A DNA stretch of 64,000 nucleotides, taken from positions 5,340-69,339 of IMG/VR virus record IMGVR_UViG_3300008113_000082; one strand, 5' to 3'. The stretch is from a virus. The notes under the pieces are model-generated. The model saw only the letters and a list, made by a program, of their open reading frames with translations, did no database searches and was not told the DNA's origin. This document shows, piece by piece, positions 9,501 through 21,900 of the stretch. Positions within the stretch are counted from its first letter, which is position 1. Each line of letters begins with the position of its first letter. A program made the translations under genes and the position numbers.

Positions 9501-9922
9501 TTTATCATCCAGTGACTTATAAAGTGTTGTTTGGCCCGCAAGCCGATGCAAAACTTCAGGCACAATTTAAAGTTGTAAAAAATCCATCTAGGACAATAAA
9601 TGACAACGACTTAAAAGTTAGAATAATCACAGCAATCAATACATTCTTTGATGTGGCTAATTGGGATTTTGGAGATAAGTTTTATCTTTCTGAATTAATT
9701 ACTTTCATATTAAATTCAACAGCCCCAGATGTTTCTAACATGACTATTGTACCAAAGCAGGCTAATCAGGCGTTTGGAAGTTTGTTTGAAATACAAAGTA
9801 AAGCTGATGAAATTTTTGTTAGTGGTGCAATGGTCGATAACATTGAAATTGTATCAGCAATTAATGCAGCCGAGATTGGCGCAATCTCAAGCACAATAGT
9901 GACTACAACGAGTAACATCTAA
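6506..9922 (+). CDS. 6: Baseplate wedge subunit gp6
   Basis: 1,138 aa, much longer than T4 gp6 (660). The N-terminus ('NLILNEDWKRIYQTF', 'SEYLALIDAIAFLGQSLSFR', 'ENFIELAERKENILRLARM', 'GYNAKRNIPAKG') is the highly conserved start of gp6 in marine T4-like phages. The family also has the 'TTDSIRANAPATYYTQNRM' and 'GEDYNLAPLSSSQDILKVKA' stretch (~410-450), as in J-type baseplate proteins. gp6 forms the dodecameric ring that joins wedges and triggers baseplate opening. The ATG is preceded by AGGAAGG and a late promoter box. It ends 2 nt before the giant gene. Confidence 0.88.
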   Translation: MTATTRQNNLILNEDWKRIYQTFKNADFKSYDFENLRRVIIDYIRENYPEDFNDYIESSEYLALIDAIAFLGQSLSFRIDLASRENFIELAERKENILRLARMLGYNAKRNIPAKGLLKFDTISTTEGILDGNGKNLSQQVIIWNDPTNASWNEQFLLILNASMANNIEFGRSQGTSFIQGIQTDQYRFRTASTDVPIYSFTKTVASRRMAFELVSTSFVGEEEIYEEEPFPANQLGFVYKNDSKGPASANNGFFLLFKQGSLEVANFTISVPTTNEKVSVDAQGINNDDLWLYSLSSTGAQTTKWTQVPALVGNNIAYNSLTNQIKTIYAINTKENDKVDLLFSDGVYGKLPQGNFRVYYRVSNGLSYSIAPSDMRGITIAIPYINSVGVAHTLTISMSLKYTVTSSAPAETTDSIRANAPATYYTQNRMITGEDYNLAPLSSSQDILKVKAINRTSSGISRNFDLIDASGKYSSVDVFADDGYLYRNTIETALSFKYANKIDIYNFIRQYLEPELVKTDTYNFYLTKFTKIIFVDDTSLWVSVTSSTGSSTGYFKNSVDNSKLKTGLYTNNTLKYLTPDALVKFLPGDGKAFKKGKIVTADATDSTQTPYIWTKVVNVVGDGTNTGRGELPSGLGPVTFSNVIPNNSIASRIIPKFVSNIPSALEIEIVNLAFADINFGLRYDVSTTTWKIITPANLNLVDDFTLGKTGDISNSNLDSSWVIAFVKQPDRYVVKIRGMEYIFGSLQKNRFYFDPSQKIYDSLNGTVIKDQVKVLGINTSSNLLTQLVQDMPFEISDSIRFEDGYQSTREIKLGFYDSNNDGVIDDPDEFERIVGTEATMPSPFIFFQQVIDATGAKIFQYLDNSNDTIIPALRESTINVTDLYADGQLFYFYDSSENVIKRFDKTTGTLIIDNTYRGNLGRARLKFQYIHNANVDRRINPSVSNIIDVYLLTRSYDTSYRNYLMGLTIAPTPPNSDNLRISFGANLNSIKSISDEVIYHPVTYKVLFGPQADAKLQAQFKVVKNPSRTINDNDLKVRIITAINTFFDVANWDFGDKFYLSELITFILNSTAPDVSNMTIVPKQANQAFGSLFEIQSKADEIFVSGAMVDNIEIVSAINAAEIGAISSTIVTTTSNI

Positions 9923-9924
9923 TT

Positions 9925-12900
9925 ATGGCAAACAAAGTATTTCCTAAAAGTCAGCTTCCGATAAGAAGAACGGTTGATTTTCTCCCACAAGTTTTTCAAA
10001 CTGACACTAATGATAAATTTTTAAATGGAATTTTTGATCCGTTAATTCAACCTGGCGTCTTAGAAAAGACTGTTGGATACGTTGGTCGTAGATATGGAAA
10101 AACATTTAATGGTACTGATGTTTATTTAGATACTGACAATACATTAAGAAGTCGCTATCAATTAGAACCAGGTGTAATCACAAAGACCAACGGTAAAACT
10201 ACAAACTTTTATGACTATTTAGATTTAAAAAATATTTTAAATTTCTTTGGTAACCTTGAAGAACGTGATGATCTAGTTACGCATCAAAAACACTATTCTT
10301 GGAATCCCCCAATTGACTGGGACAAGTTCATTAACTATCGTGAATATTACTGGGTTCCGAGTGGTCCTCCATCTATTCGAGTATACGGATTAAATTCTAC
10401 AATAACAAGCTCATACAGAGTAAAACTATCTGAGCAGAGCTCGTTTATTTTCTTCCCAGACGGTTATACAAATAACCCAACAATTACTCTTTATAGAGGA
10501 CAAAAATATAAATTTGTTGTTAATGCTCCGGGTAACGGTCTTACAATTAGAACATCATATGATACCGGATCAATGCTATATGATCCTGATTTTGCCTATC
10601 CGGCCGGCTCGGTGGTGGTATTTGATGGTGGTCTATGGCGAGCAAAATCTCCAATTAGTCCCGGCGACGGCAGCACAATTGATCTTAATAATCAAGATTG
10701 GGAATTCCTAGAATCCTCAAACAGTCCAACAGCATTGGATTATAATAATGGTGTTACCAACAACGGCATCGAAGTTGGAACAGTAACTTTTGAAATCCCA
10801 TACGATGCTCCGGATGTTCTTTATTACCAAAGCAGAACAGACCCCAACCGGTTCGGCCGCTTTATAATTGAAGATATTATTTCAAACACTAAACTTGATA
10901 TTGAAAAAGATATCGTAGGTAAAATTGACTACACTAGCGGAAACGGAATAGCATTAACTAACGGTCTTATTGTATCGTTTGGCGGAACAGTATTACCAAC
11001 AAAATATGCTAAGGGCGATTGGTTAGTTGAAGGTGTAGGCACAGGCATTACATTAACTGAATTTGATGCTTTGGTTATTCCTATTTTAAATAAAACTGTT
11101 CCCGATGTTTTATTTGATAACGAAGGATTTGACTCGTTACCGTTTGACGATGCTAGTTCGTATCCTGGAGCTTTGGATTATCTTACTATTGCAAAAAGCA
11201 GTCAAGATGCAAATCCATGGAGTCGCTATAACAGATGGTTCCACAGAAGTGTTTTAGAATATGCTTACTCTATATCCGGCTCAACATTTGAATCAACCGA
11301 AACATCTAGAGCAAAGCGTCCTATTATAGAATTCCTTCCTAATTTAAAATTATATCAACACGGCAGTTATGCCAAAAAAACTGTCGATTATATTGATACG
11401 TTCACCACAGATATATTTTCCAAGATTGAAGGTAGCACCGGATACAACATTGACGGCGAAGATTTATTCGATGGCGCCAGAGTGTTAGTAATTACTGACA
11501 CTGATATATTAGCCAACAATCAAATTTATGAAGTTAAGTTTATTACCTTCCAGGGCCAAAAACAAATAACATTGAAAACAGTCGATGACAGTATTTCTTT
11601 ATCTGGCGAAACTGTACTAATACGAAGGGGCACTGTTAATCGTGGGGCCATGTATTATTTCGATGGCACAGTGTGGAACGAAAGTCAAAAGAAAACACAA
11701 GTTAACCAAGCACCGTTGTTTGATGTATTTGATAAAAATGGAATCAGTTTTTCTGATACCGATACATATCCTGTGACAACATTTGTTGGAACAAAATTAA
11801 TTAGTTATAAAGTTAATCTGTCAGGAGTTGCTGATAAACATTTAGGGTTTGCAATAAGTCACCTAAACATTGACAACGTAGGCGATATAATATTCACAAA
11901 TGATTGGGACATTGATGAATTTTCTTACAAGTCAGATCAAACAAGCCCAACGGTTAAATTAGCAACTGGATTTTACAAATTCAATATAGTAGAAGAATAT
12001 GATAACGGATGGATTGCAACTAGCCCAACTTATTTGCAGCCGATCCTTGACTATCAAAAAATCAATGCAGCAACATCGTCGATTGAACTTACAACGGTAA
12101 ATTGGGATTTATTAACACCAACTGATAAAATCTTTTTTTATCTTAACGGCGAAAAGTTATTATCAACATATACACGGATAGTAAACAAATTTATTTTCAG
12201 TACAACTTTTGCAGTCAATGACGTGCTAGTTGTTAAAGTATTTTGTAACCAAGTACCGGATACTGGTTATTACGAAATACCACTTGGCTTAGAAAAAAAT
12301 CCGTTAAATCAAAAATTAGAATCTTTTACATTTGGGCAAGCAGCAGATCATGTAACCACTGGACTAGAATTTTTTGAAGATTTCTCTGGAAGTGTTCTAG
12401 GAGCATCTAGTAATCTTAGAGACATATCTGGATATCAAGCACATTCTAAACGATTTTTAAAACATGAAAATCTAAGTCCAGTTGCAACAATGCTTTTAGT
12501 TGATAAGAAACTCAACCTTATTAAATCGATTAGATATGCTAAGAAGTCTTATTCAGATTTTAAAAATAAATTTTTAAACACAATTTCAAATTTAAATTAT
12601 ACAAGCAATATTGCAACGTTTGTTGACGAAGCAATTATAGAAATTACCAAAGCTAAAAATAATAATAATCCGTTTGCCGATTCAGATATGATCGGTAGCG
12701 GAGCATTTAATGCCATCTACTATACTGTTGAAGATGTCGGAATAAAAATATTTTCATTATCGAAACAATTTGATCTTAACACTTTAAGTAATAAAGCGGT
12801 CTATGTTTATCTTAATGACAACCAACTGATCAATACTAAAGATTATGAATTCAATTCAACATTTTCTTTTGTTGATGTAAAAGTTAATTTTGTAGAAGGC

Positions 12901-15900
12901 GATCTTTTAGAAATTAGAGAATATACATCCACTGCGTTTAATCATATTCCACAAACTCCAACAAAACTTGGATTATACAAAAAATATTTGCCTAGAAAAT
13001 TTGTTGATGATACTTACGTAGACCCTAAAGAAGTTATTCAAGGCCACGACGGTAGCATAATTTCTGCATTCGGCGACTATAGAGATGATGCTATTTTAGA
13101 ATTAGAAATGCGAATCTATAATAACATCAAAGTTATATACGACGAAGAACTGCACGATAATGATAGAATTCTTGGCGGGTATTATAATACTGGAATATTT
13201 GGAAGAAGAGAACAGCTTACAAATATTATTAATCAAGAATTTTTAAAGTGGATATCGGATACTAATATTGATTATGTTGCTAATGATTATTTTGATCCAG
13301 AAAATTCATTCACATACACCTATTCTAAAATGGCCGACCCAACTGGTTTGCAAAATCTTCCTGGATGGTGGCGCGGAATTTACAAGTGGTTTTACGATAC
13401 CGATCGCCCACACACCTGTCCTTGGGAGATGTTAGGATTTGGCGAAAAACCAACATGGTGGGATGTCGAATACGGATCAGCGCCGTATACTTCTAATAAT
13501 TTAATTTTATGGGAAGATTTATCAAATGGTATTATTAGACAAGGTCCTAGAGCAGGAACCTCTTATAGATATCAACGCCCAAGTTTAATAACGCATATTC
13601 CCGTTGATGCAGACGGCAAGTTGTTAAGCCCGCTCGATTCGAACCTAGCACAAAATTTTTCTTTAATCAATAATCAAGGAGATTTTAAATTAGGAGATCA
13701 AGGACCAGTTGAAAATACATGGTACATCAGCAGTGAGTTTCCTTTTGCACAAGTCATAGCATTATGCTTATTAAGACCTTTAGATTTTATAGGGCAAAGT
13801 TTTGATAGATCAAAAATTAAAACTAACAAATTAGGTCAAACAGTGCATACTGATACTGATTTGTTTATTAAAGTTGAAGATTTGTTAGCATCGTCTGCCG
13901 GTGGATCGTCAACGTCTGGACTAGTATCTTATGTTGTTGACTACATCAAGAGTCAAAATCTATCAACAGACATATTAACTAAACAGTTAGAATCTATTGA
14001 CGTGGCGTTAACATATCGAATGTCTGGATTTGTTGATCAAACACAACAAAAATTTATCCTAGATAGTAAGAATCCTAAATCAACATCAAGCAGTATTTTT
14101 ATTCCTGCAGAAAATCAAGAAATTTTCTTTAATGTTAGTGCGCCGATTGAAACAATTGTGTATAGTGGTGTGATCATTGAAAAGACTGCTAGGGGTTTTA
14201 AAATTCGAGGATATGATAGTCTTGAACCTTTCTTTTATTACTATGACCCAGTAACAAGCCAAACTGACGGACTAATCTCTGTTGGCGGGATTAGCGAAGA
14301 ATTTGTAACATGGTCTGCAAACCAGTTTTACGGAAACGGAATTATTGCTCAATACAAAAACGAGTTTTATAGAAGTCTAAGTAGCCATACATCAACTGAT
14401 GTATTCTCTTTAACATTCTGGAAAAAATTACCATCGCTTCCTAACAAGAATGCAGTAGAAGCACTGAGCCGCAGAACATTTAACACCAACTCGGTATCCA
14501 AATTAAATTACGGAACAATATTACCAACAATTCAATTGGTAGTTGATTTTATATTTGGATACGAAAAATATTTGTTATCCAAAGGATTTACATTTGATAG
14601 ATACGATAGTGACAATAAAGTAACACAAAACTGGACTACTGGTGCAAAAGAATTTATGTACTGGACCAGTCATAACTGGGCACTGGGTTCTTTAATTACA
14701 CTGAGTCCAGCAGGCGAAAAATTAGAAATATCGTTTAATATAGGCGTACCTGACAACATCCTTGATAGTTTTTACGACTACCAGATATATAGAGGAGATG
14801 GTACTCCATTAACTCCAAACTTCCTTAACATCAAGCGAGACTACCAAACAGTTTCGATCGAAACAACTAATACTAACGATGGTATCTATTTCTTTAAAGG
14901 ATTCTTAGTGTTAAAAGAACACGTTGCAATCTTTTCAGATCGAACTGTATTCAATGATGTTGTATATGATAAAACAACAGGTTATCGTCAAGAGCGTATT
15001 AAGTCGCGAGGATTTAGAACTGTTGACTGGGATGGAGATTATACTAGTCCTGGCTTTCTTTATGATAACGTAAACATTCAACCTTGGCAACCATATGTTG
15101 ATTACAAGCTAGGCGATATTGTTGCGTACAAAGCATATAGTTGGGCTAGCCAAACAAATCAACAAGGTGTTGAATATTTTGATAATTCTAAATGGTCAGT
15201 TCTAGATTCTTCGCCGTCGAAGGCGTTGGTACCAAACTTTGATTATAGAATTAATCAATTTTCAGATTATTACGATCTAGATTCCGACGGATTAGAATCA
15301 AGCCAACGAGACTTAGGACGCCATTCGGTAGGTTATCAAACACGTGAATATTTGCAAGGCCTTGCGGAAGACAATGTAACTCAGTTTCAACTTTATCAAG
15401 GTTTTATCAGAGATAAAGGAACAATAAATGCTGCCGTTAAAGTCTTTGACAAATTAAGTAAAACTACAGAAGATAGTATTGTATTAAATGAAGAATGGGC
15501 ATTTAATGTTGGAACATTTGGCGGAGTCGATCAACTTAAAGAAATTGAATTTATGTTGGATAAAAACGATTTAGAAATAAATCCGCAACCAATTTTATTT
15601 GTTAACACTGAACCTAGTACAGATTTGACAGATCAATATCTACGAATTCCTCCTTCGAAGTTTACAAAGTCTGCAATTCCTTTTGATATTAATATGCTCC
15701 CCAAGATAGATTTTGAGGAATTACAAACTGCCGGCTATGTAAAATTAGATCAGGTAGAATATATTTTAAAAGACAGAGATTCAATTTTAAATATCAATAT
15801 TGATGAAATAAAAGAAAACGATCATTTCTGGATTACATTTGACGGATATTTGTGGACTGTATTACGATTGAATAAAAAGCCTCTGCTGGCAATTCTTAAT

Positions 15901-18900
15901 GCAACAAAAACTATCAGCTCTGTTGAAATATTTTTTAACAGGTTACATAATTTATCAGTAGGTGATATCATTGGAATTCAAAATATTCCAAATCTTACTG
16001 GATTTTTTAAAATTACCCAGGTAACTGAAAAAACAATATTTGTAACAGTAAACGCTAGTGCCCCAGACCCAGAAGTAGATCAAAGTACTACAATTGGAAT
16101 TTATGGATTTACCGATGCTCGGATTTCTAATAAAGAAACATTATCTTCATCAGCAGTTGCTTCACTAGCTACGGGTTCTAAATTATGGGTAGATGATGTT
16201 GGTAATACCGGATGGCAGGTGTTAGAAAAAAACAAAATATTTGATTATAATCAAATTGATAATTACGGAACTTCAAATCCACTTGGCGCGGGAACAGCAG
16301 TATTACATGCTGATGTTTTAAAACAAACAATCATGAGCATGCCACAAAGTTCGTTGGTAACAACGTACCTTGAAGGCGAATCTCTACAAATTAAACAAAT
16401 AATAGTGCCTGAAACTGATTTGTTACCTTTAATTGGAGACTCATTTGGCTCGTCTCTATCAACTAGTGCAGACAACACCTGGTTAGTGATCGGTATTCCA
16501 AAGATGTCACAAGCCGTAAGTTATTTTATGGGAGACTTTGATAAAACTGCCTCCTATAATAAAGATGACATTGTTTTACAGCACGGAAAATTATGGAAAG
16601 CATTAGAAAATATTAGACCTGACGGAAGTAGCAATGCTGGAATTGATCTAGGATCTAAAGATTGGGAACCAGCAACATCTCACACATTAGGCGATTCATT
16701 TGCTAGAGGCATCGGCCCAAGTAATCAAGGAATGGTCAGTGTTTACAAGTGGACTAACAACAATTGGCAATTGTTTAAAAATATTTTAAGCCCACGTCCA
16801 GCAGAAGGCGAAAACTTTGGCAGCAAAACAACTGTTGGATTTGATGGCATCGAATATTGGATGGCAGTATCTGCTCCAGGTGCTTTAAACAATAGGGGTC
16901 GAGTATATCTATACAAGTTTAACGGTACAGAATGGGTGCATCATGAAAATTCTAATTATCAAGGAATTTATGAATCCGGTGCAAGATATCATGCAGGATC
17001 AATTGTATGGTGGGATGACAGATTGTGGCAAGCTCAAGTTGATATAAACGAAGACAGCGCCAGCGATAGTACAATTGCAATAGAAAGCACAGACATTGGC
17101 GTTGCCGCTGAATGGAAACAAATCGATTCAGTATCAACACAAAGTTCATTGCCAACAAATATTGCACTTGTTGACGACGGCTCGACATTAGGACTAGGAT
17201 TGTTATCGCCTACACAACAAGCAGAACTAACTAAACAGGGAGATCAGTTTGGTTCTAGTATAGTTATGAGTAAAGACGGATCGATATTAGTTGTAGGCGC
17301 ACCAGATAGTGATGGCGCCTATTATGAAAATTACAAGGGCGAATGGAGCCGATATCAAGAATATAATGTAGGCGACGTTATTAAATTTATTGAAAATGAT
17401 ATTTCCACAGGATACTACAAATTAATTGATCCAAGAAACTGGACAGATAATACCTCGTATGATTCTAGCCTTATTTACAGAAGCGTAAATCAACGTCCAA
17501 CAAACGGCGACCCTTGGGTGTCAGTGGGCGATAGTATTTTTGCATCCACAGGAAAAGTCTATGTCTATCAAAGAGACAGTACACAGGTCTACCAATTAAA
17601 GCAAACATTTACAGCACAGTCATTAGATGCCATTAACGATACTGGATTTATTGAACAGCTATTTGTTGGAGACAAATTTGGATATGCCGTTGACATTGAC
17701 GACTCTGGAAAAAATATTGTAGTAAGCAGCCCAATGGCTGACATTAATTTACAAAATCAAGGTTCTGTTTATTATTTTAATACTGTTAGTTTAACAACTC
17801 CTGATTGGAGATTAAAACAAAAATTAGAAAGCTTTGAAGAATATAACAATATGTTATTTGGGTCAAGTGTAAGTATCAGCGGCGGCGGTGAACGAATCGT
17901 GGTAGGAGCAAAAAATGCACCATATAAACGATATGCAAATTTTGCCGACGGTACAACTTTTGACAGCAGTACCACATCATTTTTAGAGGTATCGGGCTAT
18001 GCCGGACAGGTATATTCTTTTGAACGAGTAGGCTCTCAATATTTGTTATCGGAAAAATTACAGGCCGAGTTACAGGCTCAGGAATCTTTTGGAGCCAGTG
18101 TTGACTCATCATCAAACACAATTGTTGTAGGTTCGCCAACATATCAAACTACAGTTCCAAAAATTGTAAACGAAATAGTTATAGGTAACCGATATAAGAT
18201 TATTAGTACAGGAACTACAAGTAACCCAACTGATTTTACATTATTTGGAGCCGTTAATAACAATGTTGATACTAGTTTTGTGGCAACGGCAAACGGAATA
18301 ACTGCTGCCGGAAACTTTATTCTTGGAAAGACTTACACTATCAATACTACAGGATCTACGTCCTTTGTGTTGGCCGGCGCTCAAGATAACGAACCAGGTA
18401 CTGTATTTGTTGCATCTAGCATAGGCACAGGTACCGGTACTGCTGTTCAAGGAACAGGTACTGCTTCTACCGTTAACTTAATAGGTATAGTAAGAACATT
18501 TTCAAAACTACCTGGAAAAAATTCTTTAACAATTATTGCTCAACAACAGCAATTAATAGATTATTCTAAAATTAAAAATATTTCGTTAATAGACAATATT
18601 AAAAATGTTAAACTGGCTGATGTTGATGTTGTTGATCATGCCAAATTAAAGATATTAGGTATAGCAGAACAAGAGTTAAAATTTAAAACTCCGTACGATC
18701 CGGCAATATATACTACCGGCACTGATTCTCAAATAGTGTCTCCGGACTCGTCCTGGTTTGAAGCCAACGTAGGTAAGTTATGGTGGAATTTATCTACAGC
18801 TAAATGGTTAACTTATGAACAAGGCGAGTTTGCATATCGTGTAGGAAATTGGAATCAACTCGCTCCAGGCGCAAGCATTGATGTCTATGAGTGGGTTGAG

Positions 18901-21900
18901 TCCATACTGTTACCGTCAGAATGGAGTGCGCTAGCTGATACTATTGACGGATTATCAAACGGTATTTCAGGGCAACCACTGTATCCAAACAACGATGTGT
19001 ATTCTGTAAAAGAAATCTATAATCCAATAACACAACAATTAACAGAAACAAAATATTATTATTGGGTTCGGAGCTCGTCAGTTGTCCCTGAAAATATTCC
19101 AGGTAGAAATATTTCTGCTGCCGCAGTTGCGGCATTAATTTCTAACCCAAGCTCAATCGGAGTCCCAGTCATTGCAATAGTTGATAGCGATAAGTTGTTA
19201 GCTTACAATTTTAATGGATATTTGCCTTCGGGATCTGGGCTTTTAAACATCGAACTATTTGTCAACGAAACAACAACTAACCCAATTCATAGAGAATATA
19301 TTTTATTATCTGAGGGAGTAGCAGATAGCTTACCAAATGATGTGTTAGAAACTAAATGGATAGATAGTTTAGTAGGGTTTGATCAAGCAGGCAACCCTGT
19401 ACCAGATTCAAAATTATCAGAACGTGAAAAATATGGTCTAAGTTTTAGACCAAGACAGTCTATGTTTAAAAATAAAACAAAAATTTTAAAAATAGTTGTT
19501 GATAATATTAATACTATATTATTGCAAAGTCCATTTGCTGACACGTTAAGTTTTAGAAATTTAAATCTTACAGATTCTTTACCGAGTGAAAAATTAAATG
19601 AATATGATTATGAGGTTGATAATTTAACAGATTTAGCACAGTATCCTATTACTCGAGTTCGTCAAGCAGTACTAACTGCCAATATTATTAATGGTGAAAT
19701 TGATAGTATTGATATTGAAGACGGTGGATTTGGTTACAAAAATGCTCCGTATATTACAATAGACGGATCAGGAGTTGGTGCGCAAGCATCGGTTACACTT
19801 GACTCTCAGGGTAGAGTTACATCTGTTAATATAATTACTCGTGGCAGACGATATGATAATGCCCTTGTAAAAATAAGAAATTATTCTGTATTAGTAAAAT
19901 CAGATTCAAGTATCAATGGGTTCTGGGCTATATATTCGTGGGATCAACAACGTAAAGTATTTTATCGAAGAAAATCTCAAGGCTACAATACACCTAGCTA
20001 TTGGTATTATGTTGATTGGTGGTCAACCGGATATACTGAAAATTCAAGAATTATTTACGAAATTGCTTCGATATATCTCGAGCCAACGTTAACTACTGCG
20101 ATTGGCGATCTAATCAAAATTAATGAATACGGAAACGGTGGGTGGGCAGTCCTTGAAAAAGTTACAGCAGGCACCGGAACTATTCTTGGAGATTATATTT
20201 TAGTAGGCAGAAACAACGGAACTATTGCGCTTAAAGATAGTCTATATAACACATCTACTGCATCCATTGGATACGATAATGTTGGATTCTACGATATTGA
20301 CTTATATGATCTCTATCCAACAGCTGAACTACGGAATATTCTATCAGCTGTTAAAAATGATTTGTTTATCGATAATCTTCGTGTTGAGTGGAATAAATTA
20401 TTTTTTACTTCGATTCACTACACGTTCTCTGAACAAGAAACAATCAACTGGGCGTTTAAAACAAGTTTTATAAATGCCATGCACAATGTTGGAAGTTTAG
20501 AACAAAAAGTAAACTACAAAAATGATAATCTTCCAGCGTTCCAGTCATACTTAGAAGAAATAAAACCATATAGAACTTCTATTAGAGAATATACGAGTCG
20601 TTATAATTTTATTGAACCGTCTAACACAACTGCAATTGACTTTGATTTACCACCAGCGTATTCTACAAGAGATGGAAAAATTCTTCCGGTTGGTCAAGGA
20701 TACAATTTGTTTGATCAATATCCTTGGAAATTCTGGGCAGACAATCAGGGATTCTCAATTACAAAAATAGAAGTATCGGAATCTGGTGCTAATTATTCAG
20801 CACCGCCAACAGTATTAATTGAAGGCAACGGAATAGGTGCCAAAGCAAAAGCATATATTGCTAGTGGAAAAGTATCTGGAATCGTTGTAACTGAACCAGG
20901 CAGTGGATACACGCTAACACCAAAAGTTACTCTTGTTGGCGGCAACGGATCTTCTTTAGAAATTGCCAAGGCTGTTGCAATTTTAGGAGACAGTAAAGCT
21001 AGAATGTTTAACCTATTGTTAAAGTTTGACAGAATTTCTAAAGATGGAATATTTCAAAATTTTACACACGAACAAACATTCACAGCAACTAGTGCTACTG
21101 CGTCATTTGATCTAGAGTATGCTCCAACTAGAGATAAAAGTAAGATTCAAATATATAAAAATTCTCAATTAGTATTGAACTCTGAGTATTCTTTACATTT
21201 TTATAGATCTACAGTAGATTCTTATAGTTTATTAAAAGGCCGATTAATTCTAACTACACCGTCTGTAGTAGGTGACATTATTAACATTGTCTACGACAAA
21301 AACGAAGAGTTACTTGACGGAGTTAATCGAGTACAAAAATATTATTATCCTACATCCGGAATGATCGGTAATGACTTAGGTCAGTTAATGACCGGCATTG
21401 ATTTTGGCGGAGTGCAAGTACAAGGTACAACGTTTGAAATTACTGGAGGTTGGGATGCGCTTCCGTGGTTTACTGACAGTTGGGACAGTATCGATGCAAC
21501 TTCAGATTATTATGTAGTGATTGATGGGTCTTCGTCGTTATTTGATATTGAATTGCCGTATGTTCCTAGTGTTGGACAACGTATTTCAATATATCTAAAA
21601 CGTGACGGAAAAACAGACAGACTTGATGATCCTTACTATGATTTATATGACGGGTCAACGACTCAAGCCAACGGACTAACAGTTAGACCGACCACTTCAA
21701 TAATGCCTAGCTTTACTGGAGACGGTAGCACTTTTGCAGTTCCGATGCGCCAGTATATTATACTTCAAGGCGGCGACACACTAATTTTTAGACCATTTAC
21801 TAGTGACGGTTCTATTGTTATTAACGATCCTAATCTAGTAGATACAAATCTAATTGGCGGAAATTTTGAAAGTAATACAACTAATGTTAAAACCGCTCCA

